Below the pieces are notes generated by a model, which was given only the letters and a program-made list of their open reading frames with translations, was not told the DNA's origin and did not search any database. This document shows positions 42,284-52,000 of a stretch of DNA of 64,000 nt, piece after piece. This DNA is from Thalassotalea euphylliae. Lineage in GTDB: Bacteria; Pseudomonadota; Gammaproteobacteria; Enterobacterales; Alteromonadaceae. The translations under genes and the position numbers were made by a program. Numbering within the stretch: position 1 is the stretch's first letter; every line of letters begins with the position of its first letter. The DNA lies in NCBI RefSeq assembly GCF_003390395.1, contig NZ_QUOV01000001.1, positions 186,001 through 250,000 of the forward strand, in the 5' to 3' direction.

Positions 42284-43006
42284 ATTAACTCCTAATGTTT
42301 GGTTAAAGTCGTTGTGACTGGCATTAGAATAGAGCGTTATTTTGAAACTGCCAAATTTATTTTCAACTTAAGCGATTGTTTTTAAAGGAGATTATTCACA
42401 TCCCTTGCTTGCCTTTTCTTTGAAATCAGTAAGTTAAAATTTTTCTTATAATAAAAATCTGGTTATTTTTTAACTCATCTGACCACTCTAGGTATAGCTT
42501 CAAAAAGTAACTCGTACTGTCTCACTTGATTAAAGGTTTTTAAGTGGTACACATTTAAAGGAGCAGTGTTTGACACTCGAAAAGCTATAGAGCTTTTACG
42601 ATTTGGTTTGGATGAAAGATGTTTTTTGGATCAAATTTGGCTCAGATATTACAAGGACACCGCGAGTATCAGTGCACGACGGCTGTTTGGAAAAGATGTT
42701 AAAAAATGTGGAATACGGGCAAACCAACCAGCAACCACAGTAAAAAATAAGCAGGGCTAACTATTTTCAGCATCAAACAGGGAATGAAGCATGCGGGGGC
42801 GACAAGGTGAGGCATGTCGTTAAGTTCATTCAGGAAGCTAGTATACTCACATGCGAACTTCCCACGGCAAGTTAATACCACTCTTTTTTCAACTTAGCCA
42901 GATCCCAAGATAGCGATGCTTTTCACGCAAACGCCTATGGGACTCTGTTTGCTGGCAAAATAAGAAATCCTTAAGCCTCAGCCAGCAATGGAACGTATTT
43001 ATAACA
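42284..43006. other. gene-poor stretch of the island
   Basis: About 720 bases with no convincing gene. One forward frame (GTG 42566 to 42760, 64 codons) has AGGAG only two bases before its start and an unremarkable composition; it may be a remnant. An inverted repeat TTGCTGGC (42949-42956) and GCCAGCAA (42981-42988) lies just past the relaxase stop and could be a weak terminator. Confidence 0.5.
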
Positions 43007-43987
43007 TTATGGTCTTGGTTTAGGTTTACGTAATGGTGACAAGGGTTGTAATTTCCTTTGTGGCTTGTCCTCTATACGCTTATCCTCAGGTTGAACATTA
43101 TCACTATGATCTACTTTAAGCTCAATAACCCGATCATCATATTTAACATCACCAACGCAGATAATTTTTGTGATCATCTGGACAATGTTTTGAGTAAATT
43201 GTTCTGGAAAATAAGCCAAAGCCTCCTCCACTTTCTTGGCATATTTTTTAACTTTAGAAAGCACTACTTGATAATGCGTTACTTCGCGGCGCAGGCGAGT
43301 GCGCTCATCTCTTAAACGGCTAATTATCTTTTCTTTTTCTATTAATTCAGATTCAAAGTCCAATTTAGTATGATTAATCTCGGAGTAAAACGTCTTTATA
43401 TCTTTATGCTTTGCAGAAGACTTTTCTTGGTAGGTAACCTGATAACCTTTTAAATACCGAAATGCTGCACAATATCTTTTTTGCAGTAGTTGCAATTGAG
43501 GTCGGTCGAAAAAGCGCTTAGCAGCTAGTTTAAAGCTTCCTGACGCTACATCTTCATAGACAGGAACAATAATCGCGTGCAAATGTGGTGTTGTTTCATC
43601 CAAGTGAATAACCAGATTCACTAAGTTATCACCGTAGGTATCAATCAAGAATTTTTTAACAATGTTGACGAATTCGACAGTGTTTTTCTTATTGAATTTA
43701 CCTCTCAAATCGAGCTTGTTGTCGATGAAGAAATCAGGCGATAAGGTTGCAACTATCTCGTTACAAATTACACCATTTTTTCTGATTTTATGAGGGTTGA
43801 TACCTTTGCTGACTAAATGCTGTTTTACATCATCTACAATATCACTGCTTCCAATCAGGCATTTTATGTCAGTATTTGCATCAGCGTTTGGAACATCAAT
43901 CAACCTGTGATTGTGGTTATTTTTGGCGGCCAATTGGCCGTAAGTTTTGACTTTTTCAATTCTTATAATTGAATGTATTTCTCTCAT
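43007..43987 (-). CDS. MobV-type relaxase (Mob/Pre family)
   Basis: 326 residues. The catalytic motif HLDETTPHLHAIIVPV (H128, D130, E131, H135, H137) is the HxDExxPHxH metal-binding motif of MobV/Pre relaxases; the N-terminal conserved N-H-N-H-R region is present. The C-terminal part is coiled coil (residues about 215-275) then a basic proline-rich tail. It nicks oriT to start mobilization of the island by a helper conjugation system. The candidate oriT lies directly upstream. Confidence 0.88.
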   Translation of the reverse strand: MREIHSIIRIEKVKTYGQLAAKNNHNHRLIDVPNADANTDIKCLIGSSDIVDDVKQHLVSKGINPHKIRKNGVICNEIVATLSPDFFIDNKLDLRGKFNKKNTVEFVNIVKKFLIDTYGDNLVNLVIHLDETTPHLHAIIVPVYEDVASGSFKLAAKRFFDRPQLQLLQKRYCAAFRYLKGYQVTYQEKSSAKHKDIKTFYSEINHTKLDFESELIEKEKIISRLRDERTRLRREVTHYQVVLSKVKKYAKKVEEALAYFPEQFTQNIVQMITKIICVGDVKYDDRVIELKVDHSDNVQPEDKRIEDKPQRKLQPLSPLRKPKPRP

Positions 43988-44028
43988 ATTAGTTTTAGTT
44001 TGTTTAAGTATTTTTCTTCACACTCGAA

Positions 44029-44086
44029 GAGTTCATTCGCGAAGCGACTCGCGTCTTTTAACTCGTTAAAAGTGTAGTGAGTACAC
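44029..44086. other. candidate oriT
   Basis: In the 326-base gap upstream of the relaxase there are nested inverted repeats: GAGTT (44029)/AACTC (44064), CGCGA (44038)/TCGCG (44053), and GTGTA-GTGAG-TACAC (44072-44086). The last resembles, from memory, the pMV158-type MobV nick hairpin GTATA-GTGTG/T-TATAC. It is on the strand opposite to the relaxase gene, unlike pMV158, so the assignment is uncertain. Confidence 0.45.
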
Positions 44087-44259
44087 AAAGGTGTTTTATC
44101 TTTGTTCTCATACTAAGAATCTAACATTCAAGAAACTGTTTAAAAGAGGCAAAATGTCTAGCGTGCGCAAACCTCTTTAGCTAATGGATTGTTTTAAAAC
44201 AGATAAGTTACGAATACTCTGCATAACCACTCATTAGTCCCGTTATTCACTTATTATTC

Positions 44260-44288
44260 TTGTTTATTCCTTAATTTTCTCATAGTAT
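44260..44288 (+). promoter_or_regulatory. promoter of the R-M operon
   Basis: TTGTTT and TAGTAT with a 17-base spacer, 27 bases before the first HTH gene. No clear palindromic operator was found around it. Confidence 0.5.
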
Positions 44289-44314
44289 GCGTGTATTCAA
44301 ATTGAGGACTAAAT

Positions 44315-44494
44315 ATGTCTGACGAAATATTCACACTCAAAGAGCTAGCTGAATATCTTAAATTGACAGAAAAGACGGCTTATCGCCTAGCAGCGGAAGG
44401 TAAACTTCCAGGCTTTAAAGTTGGCGGAAGTTGGCGCTTCAGGTTGAAAGATGTAGATGACTGGATTAATAGTCAAAAGGTGAAGTCATGTTAA
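44315..44494 (+). CDS. small excisionase-type HTH protein of the R-M operon
   Basis: 59 residues starting MSDEIFTLKELAEYLKLTEK. The fold is the MerR/excisionase-like HTH (TLKELAEYLKLTEKTAYRLAAEGKLPGFKVGGSWRF, then LKDVDDWI). It is the first gene of a four-gene overlapping operon and overlaps the next by seven bases. It probably acts as a controller of R-M expression in place of the common XRE-type C protein; this role is inference from position. Confidence 0.8.
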   Translation: MSDEIFTLKELAEYLKLTEKTAYRLAAEGKLPGFKVGGSWRFRLKDVDDWINSQKVKSC

Positions 44495-44703
44495 GTTATT
44501 TTAATAAGTTGCCTCCAAAGCCTAGCTACATTAATAAAGTGCTGAAGGCACTAAGCTCTGCTCATTTGACGTTATCTCAAATTCAAACGAAAACATCATT
44601 AACACGAACACAAGTGACTTGCACATTGGATAAACTTATTGCAGAAAAAGTCATAGTGACTCATGAGGAAAAAGGAAAGAAATATTATGGAATCAAGTCA
44701 TAA
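44488..44703 (+). CDS. small winged-helix DNA-binding protein
   Basis: 71 residues: LPPKPSYINKVLKALSSAHLTLSQIQTKTSLTRTQVTCTLDKLIAEKVIVTHEEKGKKYYGI reads as a single winged helix (helix-helix-recognition helix-wing) like MarR or type III replication regulators. It overlaps the HTH gene before it (7 bases) and the nuclease gene after it (17 bases). Perhaps a second regulator or a partner subunit of the nuclease. Confidence 0.7.
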   Translation: MLSYFNKLPPKPSYINKVLKALSSAHLTLSQIQTKTSLTRTQVTCTLDKLIAEKVIVTHEEKGKKYYGIKS

Positions 44704-45724
44704 CTACAATAGGGATATAAGTGCATTAGAAGCTAACGCAGTTCTTTGGTGGCCTGAATCTCTAACTGATAAAAACGCAAATGTTAGTATAATTCCAAGT
44801 CTATTAAAGTCTCAAAAAGACTTCTTGTCGATACTAAATTTATGTAAAGAATCTCCTTTCCAAATTTTTGACATCTTAATCGCTTCAAAGTTTCCAGTGA
44901 ATTTATTTTTAAAGCACCTTAGCGTGCTTGCGGACTATGGTGGTGAGCCTATTCAGAGGTTAGGACGCTCTTTCAGCGATATATTTAAGCAGGCTGATGG
45001 CAATCATAAAATTTCATTCTCATGGGAAGGTGATAATTATGAGTATTCATTTGAATGTCTACCTCTAAGGGGGCTGGGAAACAAGAAGCTTCTTATAGAT
45101 GGAGAGGGACTACTGGTTGAACAATCCGAACTATCTTCTCTTTTTAAAGATATGATTATTATTCTTCTTTTTGGATCTACTAGTTCAGTTTCACACGAAG
45201 CTGCGCTCAGTTCATGCGAAGTGGGTACATTATTAGGCAAATCGGAACTGCTAGAAGATTATGTCAAAAAACGCTACATAATGGTAAGTCGTATTACAGG
45301 CGGTGCGACATCTAATAGTCTCGGTCAATTAGCACAGAAAGAAGTAGTTCAATTCTTGAAAGACTCGTTGGGCAGCAGTTACACGGTGGTAAGTAACGGA
45401 ACAATTCAGTTAGATGAGTATGAAAAAGCTCAAGGTATGCCGTTTGATGTAGTGGTAACAAAAAACGAAAAGTCGGTAGGAATAGAGATCAGCTTTCAGG
45501 TTACAACGAATAGCACTATTGAGCGTAAAGCAGGGCAAGCTCAAGATAGATATAGAATGATGAGAAATGCAGGACATCATATCGCATATATCCTTGATGG
45601 TGCAGGTAATTTTCAGAGGAGTTCAGCTATTTCAACCATTTGCCAAAATAGCGAATGCACTGTTGCATATAGTGAAGCTGAATTCGAAGTATTAGCGGAG
45701 TGGATTAGAACACTATATGATTAA
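44687..45724 (+). CDS. putative type II restriction endonuclease
   Basis: 345 residues from ATG 44687, with AAGGAAAG ten bases upstream; the in-frame ATG at 44663 has no ribosome site. The C-terminal part has a PD-(D/E)xK-like arrangement: MPFDVVVTKNEKSVGIEISFQVTTNS with Asp254 and Glu267 and a glutamine (Q271) in place of the usual lysine, then ERKAGQAQDRYRMMRNAGHHIAYILDG. The N-terminal 230 residues match no family I know. The gene overlaps the methyltransferase start by eight bases, the classic R-M layout. Recognition site unknown. Confidence 0.7.
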   Translation: MESSHNYNRDISALEANAVLWWPESLTDKNANVSIIPSLLKSQKDFLSILNLCKESPFQIFDILIASKFPVNLFLKHLSVLADYGGEPIQRLGRSFSDIFKQADGNHKISFSWEGDNYEYSFECLPLRGLGNKKLLIDGEGLLVEQSELSSLFKDMIIILLFGSTSSVSHEAALSSCEVGTLLGKSELLEDYVKKRYIMVSRITGGATSNSLGQLAQKEVVQFLKDSLGSSYTVVSNGTIQLDEYEKAQGMPFDVVVTKNEKSVGIEISFQVTTNSTIERKAGQAQDRYRMMRNAGHHIAYILDGAGNFQRSSAISTICQNSECTVAYSEAEFEVLAEWIRTLYD

Positions 45725-46988
45725 ATTTATTGATTTATTCGCAGGGACAGGCGGTATTAGACTTGGTTTTGAGCAGGCTTGCGATGATTTAGGAATTCAA
45801 CATAAGTGTGTATTCAGCTCAGAGATAGATAAAAAAGCTGCCAAAAGTTATGAAATTAACTTTGGTGAAAATCCACTATCTGATATTACTCAAGTTAACG
45901 AACTGCCAGACTTTGATTTCATGTTGGCAGGCTTTCCATGCCAAGCTTTCTCATATGCAGGCAAACAAAAAGGGTTTTCTGATACTAGAGGAACTTTGTT
46001 CTTCGATATAGAACGTCTTCTGAAAAAGAAAAAGCCTAAGTACTTTTTGTTAGAAAACGTGAGAGGTTTAACAACTCATGACAAAGGTAGAACATTTGAA
46101 ACGATTAAATCATCTTTGGAAAACTTGGGCTATTCAATAGATTTTGTATTACTAAATTCAAGTAAGTTTGATGTACCTCAGAATAGGGTAAGGATATACA
46201 TTGTCGGAATATTGAAATCAGAAATAAAACTAACGATAAACAGTGATCTAGGGGCTGCCGATACGCATAAGTATAAGGTTGAAAACTTGAAATACCAAAG
46301 TGACATTTTTGATCAATCCCCCCATCGTCCAGCCTCTGTTAAAGACATATTATTACCACTAACTGACGTTGATAAAAAGTATATCTGTACTCATGAATTT
46401 ACAGAGAAGCTTTCTAAAGTAGTAGGTAATAATTTTGAGCACCTACACGGGTACCGATTAATAGATTATCGAGGTGGTCGATCAATTCATTCGTGGGAAA
46501 TGGGTGTAAAGGGCGATTGTTCTCCTGATGAAATTGAATTTATGAATCTACTTATCGCAAATCGTAGAAAGAAAATATTTGGCACACATCAAGATGGAAA
46601 AAGTCTTACTAAAGAACAAATTGAAACTTTCTATCACGCAGAAAATTTTGAAGATGTGACTAGTAGTCTTATTAGTAAAGGCTACTTAAGTTGCTATGAT
46701 AAAAAATATAATCCCGTTTGCGGAAATATGTCTTTTGAAGTATTTAAATTTCTGGATCCTGATGGGATATCTATAACTTTAACCGCTAGCGACTGCAATA
46801 GATTAGGTATTGTCCAAAACAATATTCCTAGGAGAATAACACCAAGGGAGTGTGCAAGGCTTCAAGGTTATCCTGATACATATGAGTTGCTTGATGACGA
46901 CTCTGCGGTATATAAACAAATGGGAAATGGAGTTTCTGTTCCTGTAATAAAAGCTGTAGTTTTAGATTTTTTATCTAATAACCACTAA
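45717..46988 (+). CDS. DNA (cytosine-5-)-methyltransferase
   Basis: 423 residues. All key motifs are present: DLFAGTGGIRLGF (I), AGFPCQAFSYAGK with catalytic Cys75 (IV), ENVRGL (VI), PQNRVRIYIVG (VIII), RRITPRECARLQGYP (IX) and YKQMGNGVSVPV (X). Residues about 200-345 form the target-recognition region. It protects host DNA against the nuclease encoded just upstream. The specificity cannot be deduced from sequence. Confidence 0.95.
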   Translation: MIKFIDLFAGTGGIRLGFEQACDDLGIQHKCVFSSEIDKKAAKSYEINFGENPLSDITQVNELPDFDFMLAGFPCQAFSYAGKQKGFSDTRGTLFFDIERLLKKKKPKYFLLENVRGLTTHDKGRTFETIKSSLENLGYSIDFVLLNSSKFDVPQNRVRIYIVGILKSEIKLTINSDLGAADTHKYKVENLKYQSDIFDQSPHRPASVKDILLPLTDVDKKYICTHEFTEKLSKVVGNNFEHLHGYRLIDYRGGRSIHSWEMGVKGDCSPDEIEFMNLLIANRRKKIFGTHQDGKSLTKEQIETFYHAENFEDVTSSLISKGYLSCYDKKYNPVCGNMSFEVFKFLDPDGISITLTASDCNRLGIVQNNIPRRITPRECARLQGYPDTYELLDDDSAVYKQMGNGVSVPVIKAVVLDFLSNNH

Positions 46989-47157
46989 GAGAAATACATT
47001 TTACGGCAATCCACAAAATAAGATTTACCTTGTTTTAATTTGCCACTTTAGCTCCTGAACATTGTGGTTACAGATTTGTTGACAGGCTTATTTTTAATTT
47101 CTGAAATATAAACTTATAATATTGAAATTAAATGATTATATCTTCGTACCTGTCATT

Positions 47158-47176
47158 CAGATCCAAAACATTGAAT
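47158..47176. repeat. attR of the yicC island, with the displaced original yicC tail
   Basis: CAGATCCAAAACATTGAAT followed by AG gives CAG ATC CAA AAC ATT GAA TAG, coding QIQNIE-stop, exactly the yicC C-terminus with two synonymous changes and a different stop codon. It is the original 3' end of yicC left behind by integration. Confidence 0.85.
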
Positions 47177-47203
47177 AGTTAACTCCTCACCGATTTGAAT
47201 AAG

Positions 47204-47229
47204 AAAAAGGAGCCATGCGCTCCTTTTTT
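47204..47229 (+). terminator. original yicC terminator
   Basis: AAAAAGGAGC-CATGC-GCTCCTTTTTT, 26 bases after the displaced yicC stop. It probably served yicC before the island inserted and now lies about 7 kb from it; it may also serve the R-M operon. Confidence 0.75.
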
Positions 47230-47253
47230 GTTGGTTCGAATTCGAAGTTTTGA

Positions 47254-48342
47254 TTAAAAAACAAAATTAAACATCAGGGTGTAGGTTTGTGCGTCTGGCT
47301 CTTGCGGGGTTGTTGTAAATGAGCCGCGTTGGTTGCCAAAGCTCTTAAACTGCTGCCATTCTAGGTTGAGCGATAAGTTATGGCGAAGATCGTAGCGAAC
47401 CCCTGCGACGAAGCTACTGCCAGATTTACCGTCGAAATCTGTTATGTCGGTGCGTTTGGTTTTTGTCTCACCATATAGCGCATAAGGCGATAGCTTCATA
47501 ATTCGGTACGACGCCATGGTATACCAAGTAGAGCGCACATTGCCTAGTTGTCGCTCAGCGGTTAGCGTCCAATTACCTAAGTTGTATTCAGCGCCAAGAG
47601 AATACAACTCAAAGCGACGATCAGGTTGGTCTAGCACTAAAAGCGGAATGCCTGGGGCTGGATTTTTAATGATAAATTTTTGATCATATTCGGCATCAAA
47701 GTAGGTAAAGTTCCAGCGGAAATAGTCGCCTTCAAGTTGTGCATTGGCACCGAGAATATCATTAACATTAATTTCTACGTCAAATGTGCTGGTAACTTCT
47801 AAGGTATTGTCATCATCGAAGGCAATAAACGGAGTGAACGATACTTGATACTCATCATAAAGGTCAAAATTCCAGACCACATTAGCGCCGTTATAGGCGG
47901 TGATGCCTAATATAGAGTTGTAAACCTCTTCGGGTGGTCTCGCACTTTGGTAGGCATGGCCAACGTAATAATATTCAGAAGCCAGAAAAACGGGCAGGCG
48001 AAGTCGACCTACTCGCGCTTCAACGTTGCCGAATGAATAACCTAAATACGCCCACTCTACTTCTGGATTAAGCCATTTATCTCTGGGGCGTTTAACGACT
48101 TGCGCAGATGCTTTGAAAGATTCTTGGTAATAATCGAGTTGCAAACCAAAGGTGGTGTCACAATCCCAACAGGTTTCATCAAGGATATTGCGGTTGATAA
48201 TAAGTGGTGTTTCATTATCACTTCTAGTGATTGACGTTGAGCCAAAGCCACTGAGGCTGAGGTTGTCATTAATTTCAATAGCGGCGAGAGCATCAAAGCT
48301 AATCGCCACTGCTGACAATGCTGCGATTAACTTGTTATTCAT
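47254..48342 (-). CDS. outer-membrane beta-barrel, porin-like
   Basis: 362 residues from ATG 48342 (AAGGAT upstream); the in-frame start at 48366 is unlikely because the signal peptide MNNKLIAALSAVAISFDALA begins at the ATG. Alternating strands with aromatic girdles run to the C-terminal Phe (YTLMFNFVF), typical of outer-membrane barrels. A Cys pair CWDC lies near residue 55. Its ATG overlaps the stop of the PstS-like gene upstream, so the two are expressed together. Confidence 0.82.
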   Translation of the reverse strand: MNNKLIAALSAVAISFDALAAIEINDNLSLSGFGSTSITRSDNETPLIINRNILDETCWDCDTTFGLQLDYYQESFKASAQVVKRPRDKWLNPEVEWAYLGYSFGNVEARVGRLRLPVFLASEYYYVGHAYQSARPPEEVYNSILGITAYNGANVVWNFDLYDEYQVSFTPFIAFDDDNTLEVTSTFDVEINVNDILGANAQLEGDYFRWNFTYFDAEYDQKFIIKNPAPGIPLLVLDQPDRRFELYSLGAEYNLGNWTLTAERQLGNVRSTWYTMASYRIMKLSPYALYGETKTKRTDITDFDGKSGSSFVAGVRYDLRHNLSLNLEWQQFKSFGNQRGSFTTTPQEPDAQTYTLMFNFVF

Positions 48343-48847
48343 GATTTTTATCCTTTTTAACCACATACAGTACGGTCACACTTTCAGGTAAAGATTCTAA
48401 TGGGGCATAGCCGATGCGTGTTGGCTTCTGTGAAAGCCATTGCAGTAGTTCATCCAGTGAACTAGTTTTCATTTCTCTTGGCGGTCTGGCTTTACCGGAA
48501 AATGACAGGCCAGCCCAATGGGCGCTCATTTGTGCGGCGTCTTTGCCTAATAAGAGCTGATAGAACTCGTTTCTTGTTTGGTTATTATTAGGCCAATCAG
48601 AAAGCTCTATTTTTTTACCTTGCAGCGATTTAGCTTTGCCGCGATATAGCATTCTAGCCTTGCCTTTACTGAGCTTTTTAAAGTCTTTATTTAGAGTAAT
48701 GATGGCGTAGTTTTCAGCGGCATGCAGTGTCTGCGGGAAAATCAACGCAGTACAGAATAACCAAGCGAGCAAGTATATTAATTGCTTAGGCCTGACTGAT
48801 AGTTTACATGGGGCTGTAACGGTAGGTTTGAAACGTCTGTGGTGCAT
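48335..48847 (-). CDS. PstS-like periplasmic binding protein (small)
   Basis: 170 residues with a signal peptide ending LHAAEN. The mature part resembles the short phosphate-binding-type domain (YAIITLNKDFKKLSKGKARMLYRGKAKSLQGKKIELSDW; ELLQWLSQKPTRIGYAPLESLP). It lacks half of a full PstS and no Pst permease genes are near. Together with the porin and divergent kinase it may feed ligand information to a sensor. Confidence 0.75.
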   Translation of the reverse strand: MHHRRFKPTVTAPCKLSVRPKQLIYLLAWLFCTALIFPQTLHAAENYAIITLNKDFKKLSKGKARMLYRGKAKSLQGKKIELSDWPNNNQTRNEFYQLLLGKDAAQMSAHWAGLSFSGKARPPREMKTSSLDELLQWLSQKPTRIGYAPLESLPESVTVLYVVKKDKNHE

Positions 48848-49052
48848 CCTGAACCAAAATCTCTCCTTGCGATAATTATTAAGGTAGCTGATATTTGTGA
48901 ATAAGCAAGCGTATGATCCTAAACAAATTAATAGCGGATATTGATGAAAATCATGGTTTGCAACAATAATTCAGCGGTAGGCTTGAGATAAATTAGCCAA
49001 AATAAGCTAAGCTCTAAGCACAGCCGTATGTTGAGGTAACAGGACACCTGCA

Positions 49053-52000
49053 TTGAAGTTATGGAATCGACTTACTATCAAGCACAAGATTTGGGGCTTG
49101 GTAGTCATCCCAGCGTTCGCCATTGTGTTGTTGGCTGGTCATCAAGTAATCAATATTAATCAGCAAGTTAGTCAACTAAAACGTGCTGAAAATATGGCGC
49201 GCCAGTTAGACTCACTAGCGCAGCTTAATGCCAATTCCCACCAATTGCGCTCAGATAATAGTAACGGTAAATCAGACGCTATTATTTCGATCACAGGCAA
49301 ATTGAACGAACAGTTAGGTTTAGAACACGAATTTGCTGAAATTCACCCTCTGATTGAACAATATCGTGAAACCATAGAAGCAATTGTTGATAGTGAAGAT
49401 AGTGAAAGCCGCATCGACAATATAGTTTGGCATGTTGAAGTTTATCAAGAACTCTTACTATCGGTGGAAGAGCGCACTTTGGTTGCCATGCCAGCTAGTG
49501 TCAATAATCACTTGAAAGCATTAGTACAGCTAAATTGGTTACTGTTTTGGTCAGCGGAAGAAGCTTGGCAAATCCAACAGCTTAGTGCGTTAACTAAAGC
49601 GTCAAGCTTCACTAAAGATGAGCTTAAGGTACAAATAAGAGCACTGATCCAGCAACAAGAACTATTTATGGGGCGCTTTGTGGTGATTAATGCTGAGCCT
49701 GATCAAATTAACCTTATGCTGACCACCTTTTCTAATCCTGCCTTTGTGGAAAGCCAGCAATTTCGTGAGTTAGTATTAAGCGAGCCCGCGGTACCTATTT
49801 CACCTGAGCAAATGATGGCAGGTCAGCAGGCGTTGGCAACGCGTTTAGCCTTATTCCAAGAGGTTGCTGGTGCAATTTCAGGACAGCTTTTACAGGAAGT
49901 CGAGCGCCATGTTACAGCCTTCGAGCAGCAGCGTTTATTCGTTGTCATCGCTATTACACTTTTGGTTCTTGCTGTGTTAGTTGCTGGTCTTCGTTTAGGG
50001 CAGCGAATTATCCACAACCTTACTTTAGTACTGGATTATTTGGCCAATGAGGGAAAAGCTGATACTAAGCTTTCAGAGCAAATTGACGGTCGCGATGAAT
50101 TAGCCAGTTTTGCGAAGGAAGTAGAACGTTTGAATGCTGAACGCAACGAAAGTCAGCAGCGTTTACTGGTCGCGAAAAATGAGGCGGTAGTGGCCCGAGA
50201 AGAAGCTGAAATAGCAAGTAGAGCCAAAAGCAGTTTTTTAGCGAATATGTCACACGAAATACGCACGCCACTCAATGGTGTGATTGGCATGTCAGAAGTG
50301 CTCGCAACTACACAATTAAGCGCTGTTCAAAAAGACTACCTAGACACCATCGAAACGTCCTCGCATCTATTGCTTGCGCTAATCAACGATATTTTAGACT
50401 TCTCAAAAATTGAGTCAGGCAAATTGTGTTTAAGCTTACATTCGACAGCACTGCGCGAGACCATTTATGACTTGGCTGCGATTGTTGCGCCGAAAATTAA
50501 AGAAAAGCCATTAACACTGAAACTTGAGTTGGATGATCGCATTCCTGCGCGGGTAAGTGCAGATGATCATCGCATTCGCCAAGTATTGATGAACTTGCTG
50601 TCAAATGCCGTTAAGTTTACCCATAAGGGCGACATCACGGTAAGTATGAACTACCAAGGAGAGAAAGGTGGCAGCCCGTTGATTACTTTTTCAGTGGCAG
50701 ATTCTGGTATAGGAATTGACGAGCAACAACAACGCCATATTTTTGAACCATTTGCGCAAGAAGATGCTTCAATCACTCGACAATTTCAAGGCACCGGTCT
50801 AGGTTTAGCCATCAGTCGTCAATTAGTTGAATTAATGGGCGGCGAGCTCGGGCTTGTTTCAACGAAAGGACAGGGCAGTCGATTTTACTTTACGTTAGCA
50901 CTAGCAAGCATTGAACAAGATTATCAATACCATAACAAACAAGCGTTCGCTGATATTGCCGTCGTCGGTCGAGAAGCGACGATTACAGAGCAATTGTCAG
51001 ACTCTCTTGCTTATATGGGGATTGATTTGCGCTATCATGTAGAGTCGTTAGATAAACTGCTGGCTACTGCCAATAGTACTCATCTGATTGTTGTTTATGT
51101 GGTAAGTGAAGGAGCCGACACTGATTCTATTCGTGATGATATGACTCTGCTAGCCAATGCTAACGCGGCAATTTGCCTGGTTCGCCAATTAACCAAAGCT
51201 GAAATCGATTACGGCAAACAAGTTACCGCAATGTTGACTTATCCGTTGTTGGGTAATCGTTTGGTGAAAGCGTTAGAGGTCTGTCAGCAGTATATTAACA
51301 GTGGTGGTGTTAAAGCTCCTAACGAGACCAAAACACTGTCTAGCGGTTCGGTTTTATTAGTTGAAGACAACCCCGTCAATCAAAAAGTGTTGAGCTTACA
51401 GCTCGCATCGGCTGGTTTTCAGTTCGATATTGCTGATGATGGCGAGCAAGCTATCACGCTATTTACTAAAGGTAAAAATTACGATGTCGTGTTGATGGAC
51501 TGCATGATGCCCGTGAAAGACGGCTTTTCTACAACCCGTGAAATCCGATTGTATGAGCAAAATAATGAGCTGCCTGCAACGCCAATTATTGCCTTAACTG
51601 CAAGCGTGTTAGAAGAGGATATTGAACGTTGTTACGACGCGGGCATGAATGACTTTGTACCCAAACCATTTAAGCGCGATATTTTGTTCGAACGCATTAA
51701 CCATGCAATGTCGCAAGCCCTGCGTAAATCAAAAGAGCAACCCGCATTGGCTTCAAAAGTAGCGAACATTGTTAATCGTGGCGTTAATGTACTGTTGGTT
51801 GAAGACAATCCTATTAATCAAAAAGTCGCCTCATTGCTGTTAGAAAAAGCTGGCTATGATTACCAAGTGGCGGCCAATGGCGAAGAAGCACTAGAGCTTT
51901 ATCGAAAGTCACCAGACTTTGATGTCATCTTGATGGATCTTATGATGCCAGTTAAAGACGGCTTTGCTGCAAGTGTTGAAGTGAGGCAGTTTGAGCAGCA

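Larger units (their letters stand above)
40243..47176. mobile_element. integrative and mobilizable genomic island in yicC
   Basis: About 6.9 kb bounded by attL and attR, each coding the yicC tail QIQNIE. Gene content: tyrosine integrase next to attL, an AlpA-like regulator with an overlapping unknown gene, a MobV relaxase with a candidate oriT, and a restriction-modification operon beside attR. Base composition looks lower in GC than flanks by eye. The yicC 3' end is a known target for islands in Vibrio and Alteromonadales (for example MGIVflInd1, from memory). It has no conjugation genes, so a helper is needed for transfer. Confidence 0.88.

Noticed and set aside
42566..42760. 64-codon frame in the island gap
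   Set aside because: Ribosome site two bases from the GTG start, no family look and no partner; kept only as a possible remnant.
40243..47176. Island considered as a prophage
   Set aside because: No capsid, tail, lysis or replication genes; the MobV relaxase and R-M content fit a mobilizable island.
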